Assembly (NCBI GenBank): GCA_030746635.1
Contig: JASLMH010000020.1
Coordinates: 1-39,473 of the forward strand
DNA from: Alphaproteobacteria bacterium
Lineage (GTDB): Bacteria > Pseudomonadota > Alphaproteobacteria > GCA-2731375
Length of the DNA stretch: 39,473 nt
Direction: 5' to 3'
The notes below the pieces were generated by a model. It did no database searches. It was given only the letters and a program-made list of their open reading frames with translations, and was not told the DNA's origin. Shown here piece after piece: positions 1-7,031 of the stretch; the first letter of the stretch is position 1, and the number at the start of each line of letters is the position of its first letter. A program made the translations under genes and the position numbers.

Positions 1-66
1 GTTGGTCAGGAAGGGACCATTGCCGACCAACCGCCAGCCCCGGTCAAAATAGTCGATGCCACCCAT
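1..66 (-). CDS. AMP-dependent acyl-CoA ligase-like protein, N-terminal 22 residues only (runs off left edge)
   Basis: An ATG at 66-64 opens a frame that stays open to the window edge and begins MGGIDYFDRGWRLVGNG. A GGAGGG ribosome-binding site lies about 6 nt before the ATG, so the start is credible. An opening of the type 'x-DYFDRGxRLxPxxP' is common at the N-terminus of long-chain acyl-CoA synthetases of the ANL (AMP-forming) superfamily, which is the basis of the call. No catalytic motif is in the window, so the assignment rests on the N-terminus alone. The 246 bp between this gene and the next (67-312) holds no gene I can support. Confidence 0.45.
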   Translation of the reverse strand, partial: MGGIDYFDRGWRLVGNGPFLTN

Positions 67-312
67 CCCAATCCCTCCGCTGCACGTGGTGCGCAAGAAA
101 TGATTTCGCCCTCTGCCGAAACCTTACTTCTGAGTTCTTGGGCCGACAACGCAGCGGCAACGAGTGATCGGTATCGTCATGTCGCGTTGTGGCTATCCGC
201 GCTGGTCAAACCGCTGCACCTCCAACAAGCAGTAACAACAACGGCCGCTGGCGCGTCCCTCAAGCGGTCACTGGATGCGCCGCGATTAGACGCGGCCGAG
301 GGCCATCCGGTT

Positions 313-771
313 TCAACGCGCGGCGGCGTGTACCGCCGCCGGAAAATCGCCCCGCCACAGGCCGCGCTGGCGTTTGCGGGCACCCCGTTCGACCTCGCGG
401 TAGCGGGCCGGAGCGGCCGCCGTCGGCCGGGCCCAGCCGGTATAGACCATGCCCTCGGACAGATCGTAGCCGCCGGCGGTGCAGGTTGCGACGGTGGCGC
501 CGGCCGCTTCCGCACGCGGCGTGCAGCGCACCTTCGCGCCGGCCGTCAGGTCCATCAGGGCGGTGGCCGCCACCTTGCCGCAGGGAATGGTGCGCCCCCG
601 CATCGGGCAGTCATCGCCCGGTGCCGGCACGGCGATGCCGTGCAGGCGGAAGACCTGGCCGGCCACCCGCAGGGTGGCGGCATCGATCACCTTGGCCGGT
701 CCAATGATCGGCTCCGCCTTGGCCGAGGCGATGGCCAGCGGGAGAGACAGCAGCAACAGGATCCTTCGCAT
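313..771 (-). CDS. Secreted thermonuclease (SNase)-fold protein, probably catalytically dead
   Basis: The 152-residue product has a classical signal peptide, with basic residues 2-3, a leucine-rich core and likely cleavage after AKA at residue 19. The rest follows the staphylococcal-nuclease (TNase) pattern of secreted alphaproteobacterial members: VID..TLRV, FRLHGI, PCG..A...L, TC..GG.DL, MVYTGWA and a GLWRGDF end. The catalytic positions are altered. The DGDT motif reads DAAT (30-33), the 'GIDAPE' segment reads GIAVPA (45-50), and the 'YGR' arginine is replaced in AGA (90-92). Only the FR arginine (R42) remains. By homology to S. aureus nuclease this removes the Asp21, Asp40, Glu43 and Arg87 equivalents, so a binding or structural role in the periplasm is more likely than nuclease activity. 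It lies downstream of the PIMT-like gene on the same strand. No Shine-Dalgarno precedes the ATG. Confidence 0.75.
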   Translation of the reverse strand: MRRILLLLSLPLAIASAKAEPIIGPAKVIDAATLRVAGQVFRLHGIAVPAPGDDCPMRGRTIPCGKVAATALMDLTAGAKVRCTPRAEAAGATVATCTAGGYDLSEGMVYTGWARPTAAAPARYREVERGARKRQRGLWRGDFPAAVHAAAR

Positions 772-777
772 GTCGGG

Positions 778-808
778 AGTATAGGGCCCGGTACCCGTTC
801 ACCGTGAA
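778..808 (-). promoter_or_regulatory. Candidate promoter of the SNase-like gene (leaderless start)
   Basis: On the minus strand a -10 box TATACT (783-778) ends exactly 6 nt before the ATG at 771. A weak -35, TTCACG (808-803), lies 19 nt upstream of it. Transcription would begin at or next to the A of the start codon, consistent with the absence of a ribosome-binding site. This is by-eye inference; the -10 is good and the -35 poor. Confidence 0.35.
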
Positions 809-846
809 ATCAAACCGCCGCGAGCGATGGGTTGGCGCCGGTCGCC

Positions 847-1656
847 TCAGATGCGGTCGCCGCCGGGCAGCGTGGTGAAGCGTACCGGCAGGATGCGCCG
901 CTCCGTCAGGCTGCCATCGGCGTTTTTTTCCACCAGGGTCAGGTGCTGCATCGAGTGCGGCCGTCCCACCGGCATCACCAGGCGGCCGCCTACCTTCAAC
1001 TGCGCCAACAGCGGTGGTGGGAGGTGATGCACCGCCTGGCGCACGATGATGGCGTCGAAATAGTCCTCGGTGGCCCCGGACCAGCCGTAATAGCCGTCGC
1101 CGATCTGGGTGGCGACATCCTCGTAGCCCAGTTCCTGCAGGCGCAGCATCGCCGCCTCCGCCACCGGGTCCTGCAGATCGATGCAATGCACCCGGGCACC
1201 CAGCTCGGCCAGCAGGGCGGCGTGATAGCCGCCGCCGATGCCGACCTGCAGCACCCGTTCGCCGCTACCGACATCGGCCAGTTGCGTCATCAGCGCCACC
1301 AGGAACGGCTGCGAGACCGTCTGTCCGTGACCGACCGGCAGGGGCCGGTCGAAGTAGGCGAGGGGGGCCAGTTGCTTCGGCACGAAGGCGTGCCGGGGCA
1401 GGTGCCGCATGGCGATCAGGATGCGCGGATCGGGCGGTCCCAGGCCGCCGCCCGCCAGCACCTCGCGCAGGTTCCGCGCCACCTTGTCGACCAGCTTCGC
1501 ACGGGCCTCGTCTGCCGCCTGCTGGCCCGCCGAGACGCGGCGCAGGCCGCTCGGCACGCGGCGGTCCTGGCCGTCGAACCAGCCATGCTCCCAGGCGGTC
1601 GCCAAGCCGACCAGCACCAGGGCACCAAGCGCGATGGCGATCTTTCGGTCGATCAT
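847..1656 (-). CDS. Membrane-anchored protein-L-isoaspartate O-methyltransferase-like protein
   Basis: The product has 269 residues. The family repairs isoaspartyl residues by SAM-dependent carboxyl methylation. The PIMT signatures are in order: P.HAFVP, GQTVSQPFLVALMTQL (the substrate and SAM loop), a motif I VLQVGIGGGYHAALLAELGA in place of the usual VLEVGTGSGYQ, VHCID at the end of strand 2, DGYYGW, and YFDAIIVRQAVHHLPPPLL followed by LKVGGRLVMPVG. Unusually, the protein starts with a hydrophobic segment (about residues 5-21, after MIDRK) and then an acidic stretch, so the enzyme domain would be membrane-tethered and possibly on the periplasmic side. The ATG at 1656 was chosen because it places this segment at the N-terminus and leaves a 105-bp divergent region before the feruloyl-CoA synthase gene; its ribosome-binding site is weak. 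The frame is open further upstream, but that stretch is antisense to the neighbouring gene. Confidence 0.78.
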   Translation of the reverse strand: MIDRKIAIALGALVLVGLATAWEHGWFDGQDRRVPSGLRRVSAGQQAADEARAKLVDKVARNLREVLAGGGLGPPDPRILIAMRHLPRHAFVPKQLAPLAYFDRPLPVGHGQTVSQPFLVALMTQLADVGSGERVLQVGIGGGYHAALLAELGARVHCIDLQDPVAEAAMLRLQELGYEDVATQIGDGYYGWSGATEDYFDAIIVRQAVHHLPPPLLAQLKVGGRLVMPVGRPHSMQHLTLVEKNADGSLTERRILPVRFTTLPGGDRI

Positions 1657-1761
1657 CGGCAGCGCCGATGTCGCTTGCCGGCAGCCGGCATTTCCTTCTC
1701 CCATTGCCGCCCGGGGAATGGTAAACCGCTGCCCTGGGCTTGGCGAGGGGAGGACGACCGC

Positions 1762-3603
1762 ATGGCGGAACGACAGGAACATGCATTGCGCCATCTGACG
1801 CCGAAGGTCGAGGTCGAGCGGCGGGCCGACGGCAGCATGGTGCTCTCCTCGCCCTATCTTCTGGAACAGCCGGCGGCGCATGTCGGTGAATTCCTCCGCC
1901 ATTGGGCCGGGGTCACCCCCGACAGTACCTTCCTGGCCGAACGGCGGGGTGACGGCTGGCGCGAAACCAGCTTCGCCGAGGCGCGGGGGCGGGTCGACGG
2001 CATCGCCCAGGCCCTGCTCGATCGCGGCCTGGGGCCGGAGCGGCCGCTGATGATCCTGTCGGGCAATTCCCTCAATCACGCGCTCCTGACCTTCGCCGCC
2101 ATGCAGGCCGGCGTGCCGGTGGCACCGATTTCGCCGGCCTATTCCCTGATGAGCCAGGATTTCGCCAAGCTGCGCCACGTCGCCGGGCTGGTGCGGCCGG
2201 CAATGCTGTACGTCGAGGCCGGACCGCCCTTCGCCGCCGCCCTGGCCGCCCTGCAGCCGGCGGATTGGGAACTGGTGATCGGCGGCGGCGAGGCGCCGGC
2301 CGGCCTGACCGCCACGCCCTTCGCCGAACTGGCGGCGACGCCGCCCGGCGAGGCGGTGGAGCGCGCCTTCGCCTCGATCGGCCCGGACACGGTAGCGAAG
2401 TACCTCTTCACCTCCGGCTCCACGGGGCTGCCCAAGGGGGTGATCAACACCCAGCGCATGCTCTGCGCCAACCAGCAGCAGTTGCGGCAGATCTGGCCGT
2501 TCCTGACCGAACGGCCGCCGGTGCTGGTCGACTGGCTGCCCTGGAACCACACTTTCGGCGGCAACATCTGCGTCAACAACGTCCTGGCCAACGGCGGCAC
2601 CTTGTACATCGACGCCGGCAAGCCGGCGCCGGGGCTGATCGAAACCACCGTCGACAATCTGCGCCGGGTCTCGCCGACGATCTTCTACAACGTGCCGGCC
2701 GGCTACGGCGCCCTGCTGCCCTACCTGGAACGGGACGAAGAGTTGCGGGAGAATTTCTTCCGCCGCCTGGAGATCATCTTCTACGCCGGTTCCGCCTTGC
2801 CGCAGGACCTTTGGGACCGCCTGGAGGTGGTGTCCGAACAGGCGCTCGGCCGCCGGGTCGAGATGACCTCGGCCTGGGGCTCGACCGAGACGGCGCCGAT
2901 GGCCACCGCCGTGCATTGGCCGATCGACCGGGCCGGCGTGATCGGACTGCCGGTTCCCGGTACCGAGGTCAAGATGGTGCCCAACGGCGGCAAGCTGGAG
3001 CTGCGGGTGCGCGGCCCCAACGTGACGCCGGGCTACCTCAACCAGCCGGACCTGACGGCCGAGGCGTTCGACGAGGAAGGCTTCTATCGGATCGGCGATG
3101 CCGGCCGCTTCGCCGACGACGACGACCCGGTCAAGGGCCTGGTGTTCGACGGCCGGGTGGCCGAGGACTTCAAGCTGACCACCGGTACCTGGGTCAACAG
3201 CGGCGGCTTGCGGGTGGCGGCGCTGGCGGCGGCGACACCGGCCTTGCAGGACACCGTGGTCGCCGGCCATGACCGGGACTACGTCGCCCTCTTGGCCTGG
3301 CCGAACCTGGCGGCCTGCCGCGAGATCGCCGGCGATGACGCTCTCGACGATGCCGGCGTGCTGGCGGCGGCGCCCCTGATCGAGCATATCCGGTGCGGCC
3401 TGGCCGCCTACAACGAGCGCAATCCGGGTTCCTCCACCCGCGTCGCCCGGCTCATCCTGCTGACCGAACCCGCCGGCATCGACGCCAACGAGATCACCGA
3501 CAAGGGCTATATCAATCAGCGCGCCGTGCTGGATTGCCGCGCCGAGGCGGTCGGGCGCCTCTACGCCGAGCCGCCGGATCCCGCGGTGATCGTGATCGCC
3601 TGA
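1762..3603 (+). CDS. fcs: Feruloyl-CoA synthase (AMP-forming)
   Basis: This 613-residue ANL-superfamily ligase would activate ferulate or related hydroxycinnamates to CoA thioesters with ATP, the first step of CoA-dependent side-chain shortening. It shows the P-loop-like A3 motif LFTSGSTGLPKGV (215-227), DWLPWNHTFGG, AWGSTETAP (371-379), YRIGDAGRF (442-450), and DGRVAEDFKLTTGTW with VNSGG, which is typical of feruloyl-CoA synthases. The C-terminal catalytic lysine lies in EITDKGYINQRA. The start at 1762 follows a GAGGGGAGGA ribosome-binding site at 1745-1754. Length and motifs match the Fcs group better than ordinary fatty acyl-CoA ligases. The hydratase/lyase and vanillin dehydrogenase partners are not in the window, so the exact substrate is inferred from family only. 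It is divergent from the PIMT-like gene. Confidence 0.82.
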   Translation: MAERQEHALRHLTPKVEVERRADGSMVLSSPYLLEQPAAHVGEFLRHWAGVTPDSTFLAERRGDGWRETSFAEARGRVDGIAQALLDRGLGPERPLMILSGNSLNHALLTFAAMQAGVPVAPISPAYSLMSQDFAKLRHVAGLVRPAMLYVEAGPPFAAALAALQPADWELVIGGGEAPAGLTATPFAELAATPPGEAVERAFASIGPDTVAKYLFTSGSTGLPKGVINTQRMLCANQQQLRQIWPFLTERPPVLVDWLPWNHTFGGNICVNNVLANGGTLYIDAGKPAPGLIETTVDNLRRVSPTIFYNVPAGYGALLPYLERDEELRENFFRRLEIIFYAGSALPQDLWDRLEVVSEQALGRRVEMTSAWGSTETAPMATAVHWPIDRAGVIGLPVPGTEVKMVPNGGKLELRVRGPNVTPGYLNQPDLTAEAFDEEGFYRIGDAGRFADDDDPVKGLVFDGRVAEDFKLTTGTWVNSGGLRVAALAAATPALQDTVVAGHDRDYVALLAWPNLAACREIAGDDALDDAGVLAAAPLIEHIRCGLAAYNERNPGSSTRVARLILLTEPAGIDANEITDKGYINQRAVLDCRAEAVGRLYAEPPDPAVIVIA

Positions 3604-3690
3604 CAGGCCATCGGCGACCGCCGCTAGCGGCGACGTTTCGGGCCGGCCGAAGCAACCTCATGCTAAATTGCAGAAGGCTTGACCCGTCGG

Positions 3691-3799
3691 CATGCTTCGA
3701 GACGGGCGCTGCGCGCCCTCCTCAGCATAAGGATAACTTGTTGAAATTACGCAACTATCCTCGTCCTGAGGAGAGCCGTAGGCTCGTCTCGAAGGACGA
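3691..3799. repeat. Pair of inverted REP-like palindromic elements
   Basis: Two related units face each other in the 227-bp gap between fcs and cysQ. Unit A is 3691-3734 and unit B 3757-3799. Read in the same sense, both have ATCCT, then CTGAGGAG, a short hairpin, then GTCTCGAAG. The hairpin is GGGCGC-TGC-GCGCCC in unit A and AGCC-GTA-GGCT in unit B, so the stems are preserved while their sequence differs. The central spacer also pairs (GGATA...TATCC, GTTG...CAAC), so the whole 109 bp can fold. CTGAGGAG/CTCGAAG palindromes of this sort are familiar dispersed intergenic repeats in alphaproteobacteria. The position after the stops of two convergent genes is typical of such elements. Confidence 0.7.
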
Positions 3800-3830
3800 A
3801 TGCGACAGGTCGTGCTTTTACATATCGGGT

Positions 3831-4604
3831 CTAATCGCGGCGCCCCCAGGCGACGAAGTGGGGGTTCTCGAACTCCGGCTTGCCATAGCTCAAGGGGCCG
3901 CCGTCCAGGCGGTCGACGCTGCCGCCGGCGCAGGCCAGGACCGCGTGGCCGGCGGCGGTATCCCACTCCATGGTGCGACCCAGGCGCGGGTACAGATCGG
4001 CCGCGCCCTCGGCCAGGCGGCAGAATTTCAGGCTGCTGCCGGCATCGCGCCGTTCCTTGATGCTGAACTTGGCCAGATAGTCGTCGGTCTCGGGCGAGGC
4101 GTGCGAGCGGCTGACCATGGCGACCAGGCCATCCGCCGCCGCCGCCCGGGCGGCGATCGCCTCGGCCGGGCCGCCGTCCCGCTCGCAGGTGACCTCCCCC
4201 GGTCCGGCGGCGATATAGGTCTCCCGCCGGGCCGGCACATGCACGGCGCCCAGGACCGGCGCGCCCTGGCGGATCAGGGCGATGTTGACGGTGAATTCGC
4301 CGTTGCGCGAGATGAATTCGCGGGTGCCGTCCAGGGGGTCGACCAGCCAGAAGACGCCGCCGCCGATATCCGATCGGTGGCCGGCGGCGACCTCTTCTTC
4401 GGCGACCACCGGGATCGCCGGCGTCAGTTCGCGCAGGGCGGCGGCGATGATCGCCTCGGCGGCGCGATCGGCCTCGGTCACCGGCGAGGCGTCGGCCTTG
4501 CTCTCGACCGCGAATTCGCCGGCGTAGATCTCCATGATGGCATCGCCTGCCTTGAGGGCGATGTCGCGGATGGCCGCTGCCAGTTCATGATCGGTGGCTG
4601 ACAT
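3831..4604 (-). CDS. cysQ: 3'(2'),5'-bisphosphate nucleotidase CysQ (inositol monophosphatase family)
   Basis: The 257-residue protein removes the 3'-phosphate from PAP/PAPS formed during sulfate assimilation, yielding AMP/APS. Metal-site motifs of the lithium-sensitive phosphatase family are present: SPVTEADRAAE (40-50), VVAEEE (66-71), WLVDPLDGTREF (86-97, with D89, D92 and T94), and the C-terminal EWDTAAGHA (213-221). SSLKFCRLAEG and DLYPR are typical of CysQ rather than of inositol phosphatases. The SDR gene upstream ends only 4 bp before this ATG, so the two are probably co-transcribed, with CysQ second. Confidence 0.9.
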   Translation of the reverse strand: MSATDHELAAAIRDIALKAGDAIMEIYAGEFAVESKADASPVTEADRAAEAIIAAALRELTPAIPVVAEEEVAAGHRSDIGGGVFWLVDPLDGTREFISRNGEFTVNIALIRQGAPVLGAVHVPARRETYIAAGPGEVTCERDGGPAEAIAARAAAADGLVAMVSRSHASPETDDYLAKFSIKERRDAGSSLKFCRLAEGAADLYPRLGRTMEWDTAAGHAVLACAGGSVDRLDGGPLSYGKPEFENPHFVAWGRRD

Positions 4605-4608
4605 GCCC

Positions 4609-5355
4609 TCAGCGTCCTCCGGTTACTTCGATGGTCGTCGCGGTGACGTAGGAGGCCCCGTCGCCGATCAGCCACAGCGCCGTTTCGGCCACTTCCTCGG
4701 CCGTGCCGGCCCGTGCCATTGGCACCGCCGGGGTCAGTTCGGCGAGCCGGTCCGGCATTCCCATGCGGGCATGCATCTCGGTATCGATCATGCCCGGGCG
4801 AATGCCGACCACCCGAATGCCCTCGGTCGCGACCTCCAGGCCCAGGCCATGGCAAAACGCCTCCAGCCCGGCCTTCGAGGCGGCGTAGTGCAGGTACTGG
4901 CCGGCGCCGCCCAGCTTGGCGGCGGCGGAGGTGATGTTGACGATGACGCCCCCCTGGCCGCCATGGCGGCTGGACATCCGCCGAACCGCCTCGCGGGCAC
5001 AAAGAAACGGCCCGATCAGGTTCAGATCGAACACCGTGTGGATATCGTCCGCCGCCACTTCATCGAGTCGGCCGATGCTGCCGGCGGTGCCGGCGTTGTT
5101 GATCAACGCGGTGAGGGGGCCCAGTTCACGGTCGACGGTCTCGAACAGGGCGACGATGTCGTCTTCCCGGCCCATGTCGCCGGCCACGGCCAGGGCTTCG
5201 CCGCCCGAGGCCTCGATCGCGGCGACCACGGCCTCGGCCCGATCCGGGCTGCTGTGATAATTGACGCAGACGCGAAAGCCGCGGGCGGCGCCCAAGCGCG
5301 CGCAGGCGGCTCCGATGCCACGGCTCGCCCCGGTGACCACCAACACACCCGACAC
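4609..5355 (-). CDS. Short-chain dehydrogenase/reductase (classical SDR)
   Basis: The product has 248 residues with a full classical SDR set. The nucleotide-binding TGASRGIG is at 8-15, the NNAG motif at 86-89, the catalytic serine at S143 and YxxxK at Y157-K161, with a PG.IDTEMH segment after the sixth strand. The C-terminal VTATTIEVTGG is typical of glucose-dehydrogenase/FabG-like oxidoreductases. Substrate cannot be told from sequence. The GTG start at 5355 has a GGAGGAGG ribosome-binding site about 8 nt upstream. It is first of a two-gene unit with cysQ, and a sigma70-like promoter is visible just upstream. Confidence 0.85.
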   Translation of the reverse strand: MSGVLVVTGASRGIGAACARLGAARGFRVCVNYHSSPDRAEAVVAAIEASGGEALAVAGDMGREDDIVALFETVDRELGPLTALINNAGTAGSIGRLDEVAADDIHTVFDLNLIGPFLCAREAVRRMSSRHGGQGGVIVNITSAAAKLGGAGQYLHYAASKAGLEAFCHGLGLEVATEGIRVVGIRPGMIDTEMHARMGMPDRLAELTPAVPMARAGTAEEVAETALWLIGDGASYVTATTIEVTGGR

Positions 5356-5392
5356 TGCTGTCGCCTCCTCCGCCGGTCAGAACGGCGGCCGG

Positions 5393-5421
5393 ACAACACC
5401 ACCTTGCCGGGCCGGGGTCAA
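5393..5421 (-). promoter_or_regulatory. Candidate sigma70-type promoter for the SDR-cysQ unit
   Basis: On the minus strand a -35 TTGACC (5421-5416) is followed after 17 nt by TGTTGT (5398-5393), giving a leader of roughly 30 nt before the GTG at 5355. The -35 is strong and the -10 matches only three of six positions. Confidence 0.33.
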
Positions 5422-5441
5422 GCGCGGGGTCGGATCATGCA

Positions 5442-5906
5442 CTAGTCGGCGGGCGGTGCCGGTTCGATCTTCAGGATCGCGCCGTCGACGCCGGCGACCC
5501 GAATGCGGCTGCCGGCCGGCAGATCGGGGCCTTCCACCCGCCATGACGAGTCCGCCACCCGGACGCGGCCGCGGCCGCCGCTGATCGCCTCGTCCAGGGT
5601 GAATTCACGACCGACATACTGCTGGCCGCGGCGATTCAGGTCCGGGTGATCGGTGGCCAGCGGCCGGCGCTTGAGGTAGCGCCGCGAGACCACGATCGAG
5701 GTCACCGACAGGGCGGAGAACAGCACCAACTGCCACTTCCAATCCATCTCCGGAACGAAGAACACCACGACGCCGACCACTCCGGCGGCGACGCCGAGCC
5801 ACAGGAACACCGCGCCGGGGGCGAAGATCTCCAGGATCACCAGCACCAGGCCGGCGATCCACCAGTCCCAATAGGCCAGGCTTTGCAGGTACAGCAGGAT
5901 TTCCAC
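5442..5906 (-). CDS. NfeD family membrane protein
   Basis: The 154-residue protein has closely spaced hydrophobic segments at about residues 15-35, 37-52 and 59-75, then a soluble OB-fold domain (GREFTLDEAISGGRGRVRV onward, with a GSRIRVAGVDGAILKIEP end). This is the short, protease-lacking NfeD type that pairs with SPFH-domain proteins. It lies 14 bp downstream of the qmcA-like gene, an arrangement like qmcA-ybbK of E. coli, which implies a joint role in membrane microdomain organisation. The GTG start at 5906 follows a GGGAG site with 7-nt spacing. Confidence 0.85.
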   Translation of the reverse strand: MEILLYLQSLAYWDWWIAGLVLVILEIFAPGAVFLWLGVAAGVVGVVVFFVPEMDWKWQLVLFSALSVTSIVVSRRYLKRRPLATDHPDLNRRGQQYVGREFTLDEAISGGRGRVRVADSSWRVEGPDLPAGSRIRVAGVDGAILKIEPAPPAD

Positions 5907-5920
5907 GAGCGCGCTCCCGC

Positions 5921-6919
5921 CTAGCCGTCGGCCGGACCGCCGCGCGGCAGGTGCGTTGCCCCGCCGCCGGTGCCGCCGCCATCACCGTCCGAATTGCCGC
6001 CGAAGCTCTGCCGCGCGATCTCGGTGATGCCGCCCAGGGCGCCGATCACGCCGGTCGCTTCCAGCGGCAGGAACAGCACCTTCTGATTGCGCGCCGCGCC
6101 GATCTGCCCCAGGGCCTCGACATAGCGCTGGGCGACGAAATAGTTGATCGCCTGGATGTCGCCGTCGGCGATCGCCTTCGAGACCATGCTGGTGGCCTCG
6201 GCTTCGGCTTGCGCCTCCCGCTCGCGGGCCTCGGCGTCGCGGAAGGCCGCCTCGCGTCGGCCCTCGGCCTCCAGGATCGCCGCCTGTTTTTCGCCTTCGG
6301 CGCGCAGGATCTCGGCCGCCCGCTCGCCCTCCGCCTCCAGGATGTTGGCGCGTTTCTCCCGTTCCGCCTTCATCTGCCGGGCCATGGCGTCGACCAGATC
6401 GCGCGGCGGCGCGATGTCCTTGATCTCGATGCGGGTCACCTTGACACCCCAGGGCGAGGTGGCGTCGTCGACCACGGTCAGCAGCCGGGCGTTGATCTCG
6501 TCCCGCTTCGACAGCAACTCGTCCAAATCCATGCCGCCCATCACGGTCCGGATGTTGGTCATGGTCAGGTTCAGGATCGAGATCTCGAGCTGGCTGACCT
6601 CGTAGGCGGCGGCGGCGGCGTCGAGGATCTGGAAGAACACCACGCCGTCGACCGAGACCATGGCGTTGTCCTTGGTGATCACTTCCTGGGTCGGGACATC
6701 CAGCACCTGTTCCATCATGTTCATCTTGGCGCCGATACGATCGACCACCGGGATGATCAGATGCAGGCCCGGACGCAGGGTTCGGGTGTATCTGCCGAAC
6801 CGCTCGACCGTGTATTCCATGCCTTGGGAAATCGCCTTGACGCCGGCCATCACCAGGATGATGGCAAGCAGTACCAGGCCGAAAACAAATATCGTCGAAC
6901 CGTCGAGTAAATAATTCAT
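5921..6919 (-). CDS. qmcA: SPFH/band-7 family protein, QmcA/paraslipin-like
   Basis: The 332-residue protein has an N-terminal membrane segment (about residues 10-27) and an SPFH domain beginning at GMEYTVERFGRYTRTLRPGL. QEVITKDNAMVSVDGVVFF and DLDELLSKRDEIN are characteristic of QmcA/paraslipins. A long charged alpha-helical stretch follows (AEREKRANILEAEGERAAEI and onward, EA-rich repeats) and would form a coiled coil. The tail is glycine-rich. Such proteins form oligomeric membrane platforms. The ATG at 6919 is preferred over a TTG two codons upstream because AAGGA sits 7 nt before it. It is first gene of a pair with nfeD and divergent from the HTH regulator gene. Confidence 0.87.
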   Translation of the reverse strand: MNYLLDGSTIFVFGLVLLAIILVMAGVKAISQGMEYTVERFGRYTRTLRPGLHLIIPVVDRIGAKMNMMEQVLDVPTQEVITKDNAMVSVDGVVFFQILDAAAAAYEVSQLEISILNLTMTNIRTVMGGMDLDELLSKRDEINARLLTVVDDATSPWGVKVTRIEIKDIAPPRDLVDAMARQMKAEREKRANILEAEGERAAEILRAEGEKQAAILEAEGRREAAFRDAEAREREAQAEAEATSMVSKAIADGDIQAINYFVAQRYVEALGQIGAARNQKVLFLPLEATGVIGALGGITEIARQSFGGNSDGDGGGTGGGATHLPRGGPADG

Positions 6920-6947
6920 GGTCAATTCCTTATCCGGTCAATATCGG

Positions 6948-6967
6948 ATACCAAGAAGCCTTGGTAT
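6948..6967. promoter_or_regulatory. 20-bp palindrome between qmcA and the HTH regulator gene (candidate operator)
   Basis: ATACCAAG-AAGC-CTTGGTAT is a perfect inverted repeat with 8-bp arms and a 4-nt centre. A second imperfectly nested pair, TATCCG (6931-6936) with CGGATA (6945-6950), flanks it. It lies in the 112-bp divergent region 28 bp from the qmcA start and about 65 bp from the regulator start, a usual place for an autoregulator's operator. No clear promoter hexamer pair was found on either strand here. Confidence 0.5.
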
Positions 6968-7031
6968 ACTCGCACAGTTTGACAGCACCGGTGCGGACGG
7001 CAACCGGAAAACACATTGCGAAATCCGGATC

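Noticed and set aside
847-3387. An 846-codon open frame on the minus strand covering fcs.
   Set aside because: Only its last 269 codons (PIMT-like) have recognisable protein motifs. The rest is antisense to the clear feruloyl-CoA synthase and is an effect of high GC content.
6979-7007. TTGACA at 6979-6984 as the -35 of the CII-like regulator gene.
   Set aside because: No acceptable -10 hexamer lies 16-18 nt downstream.
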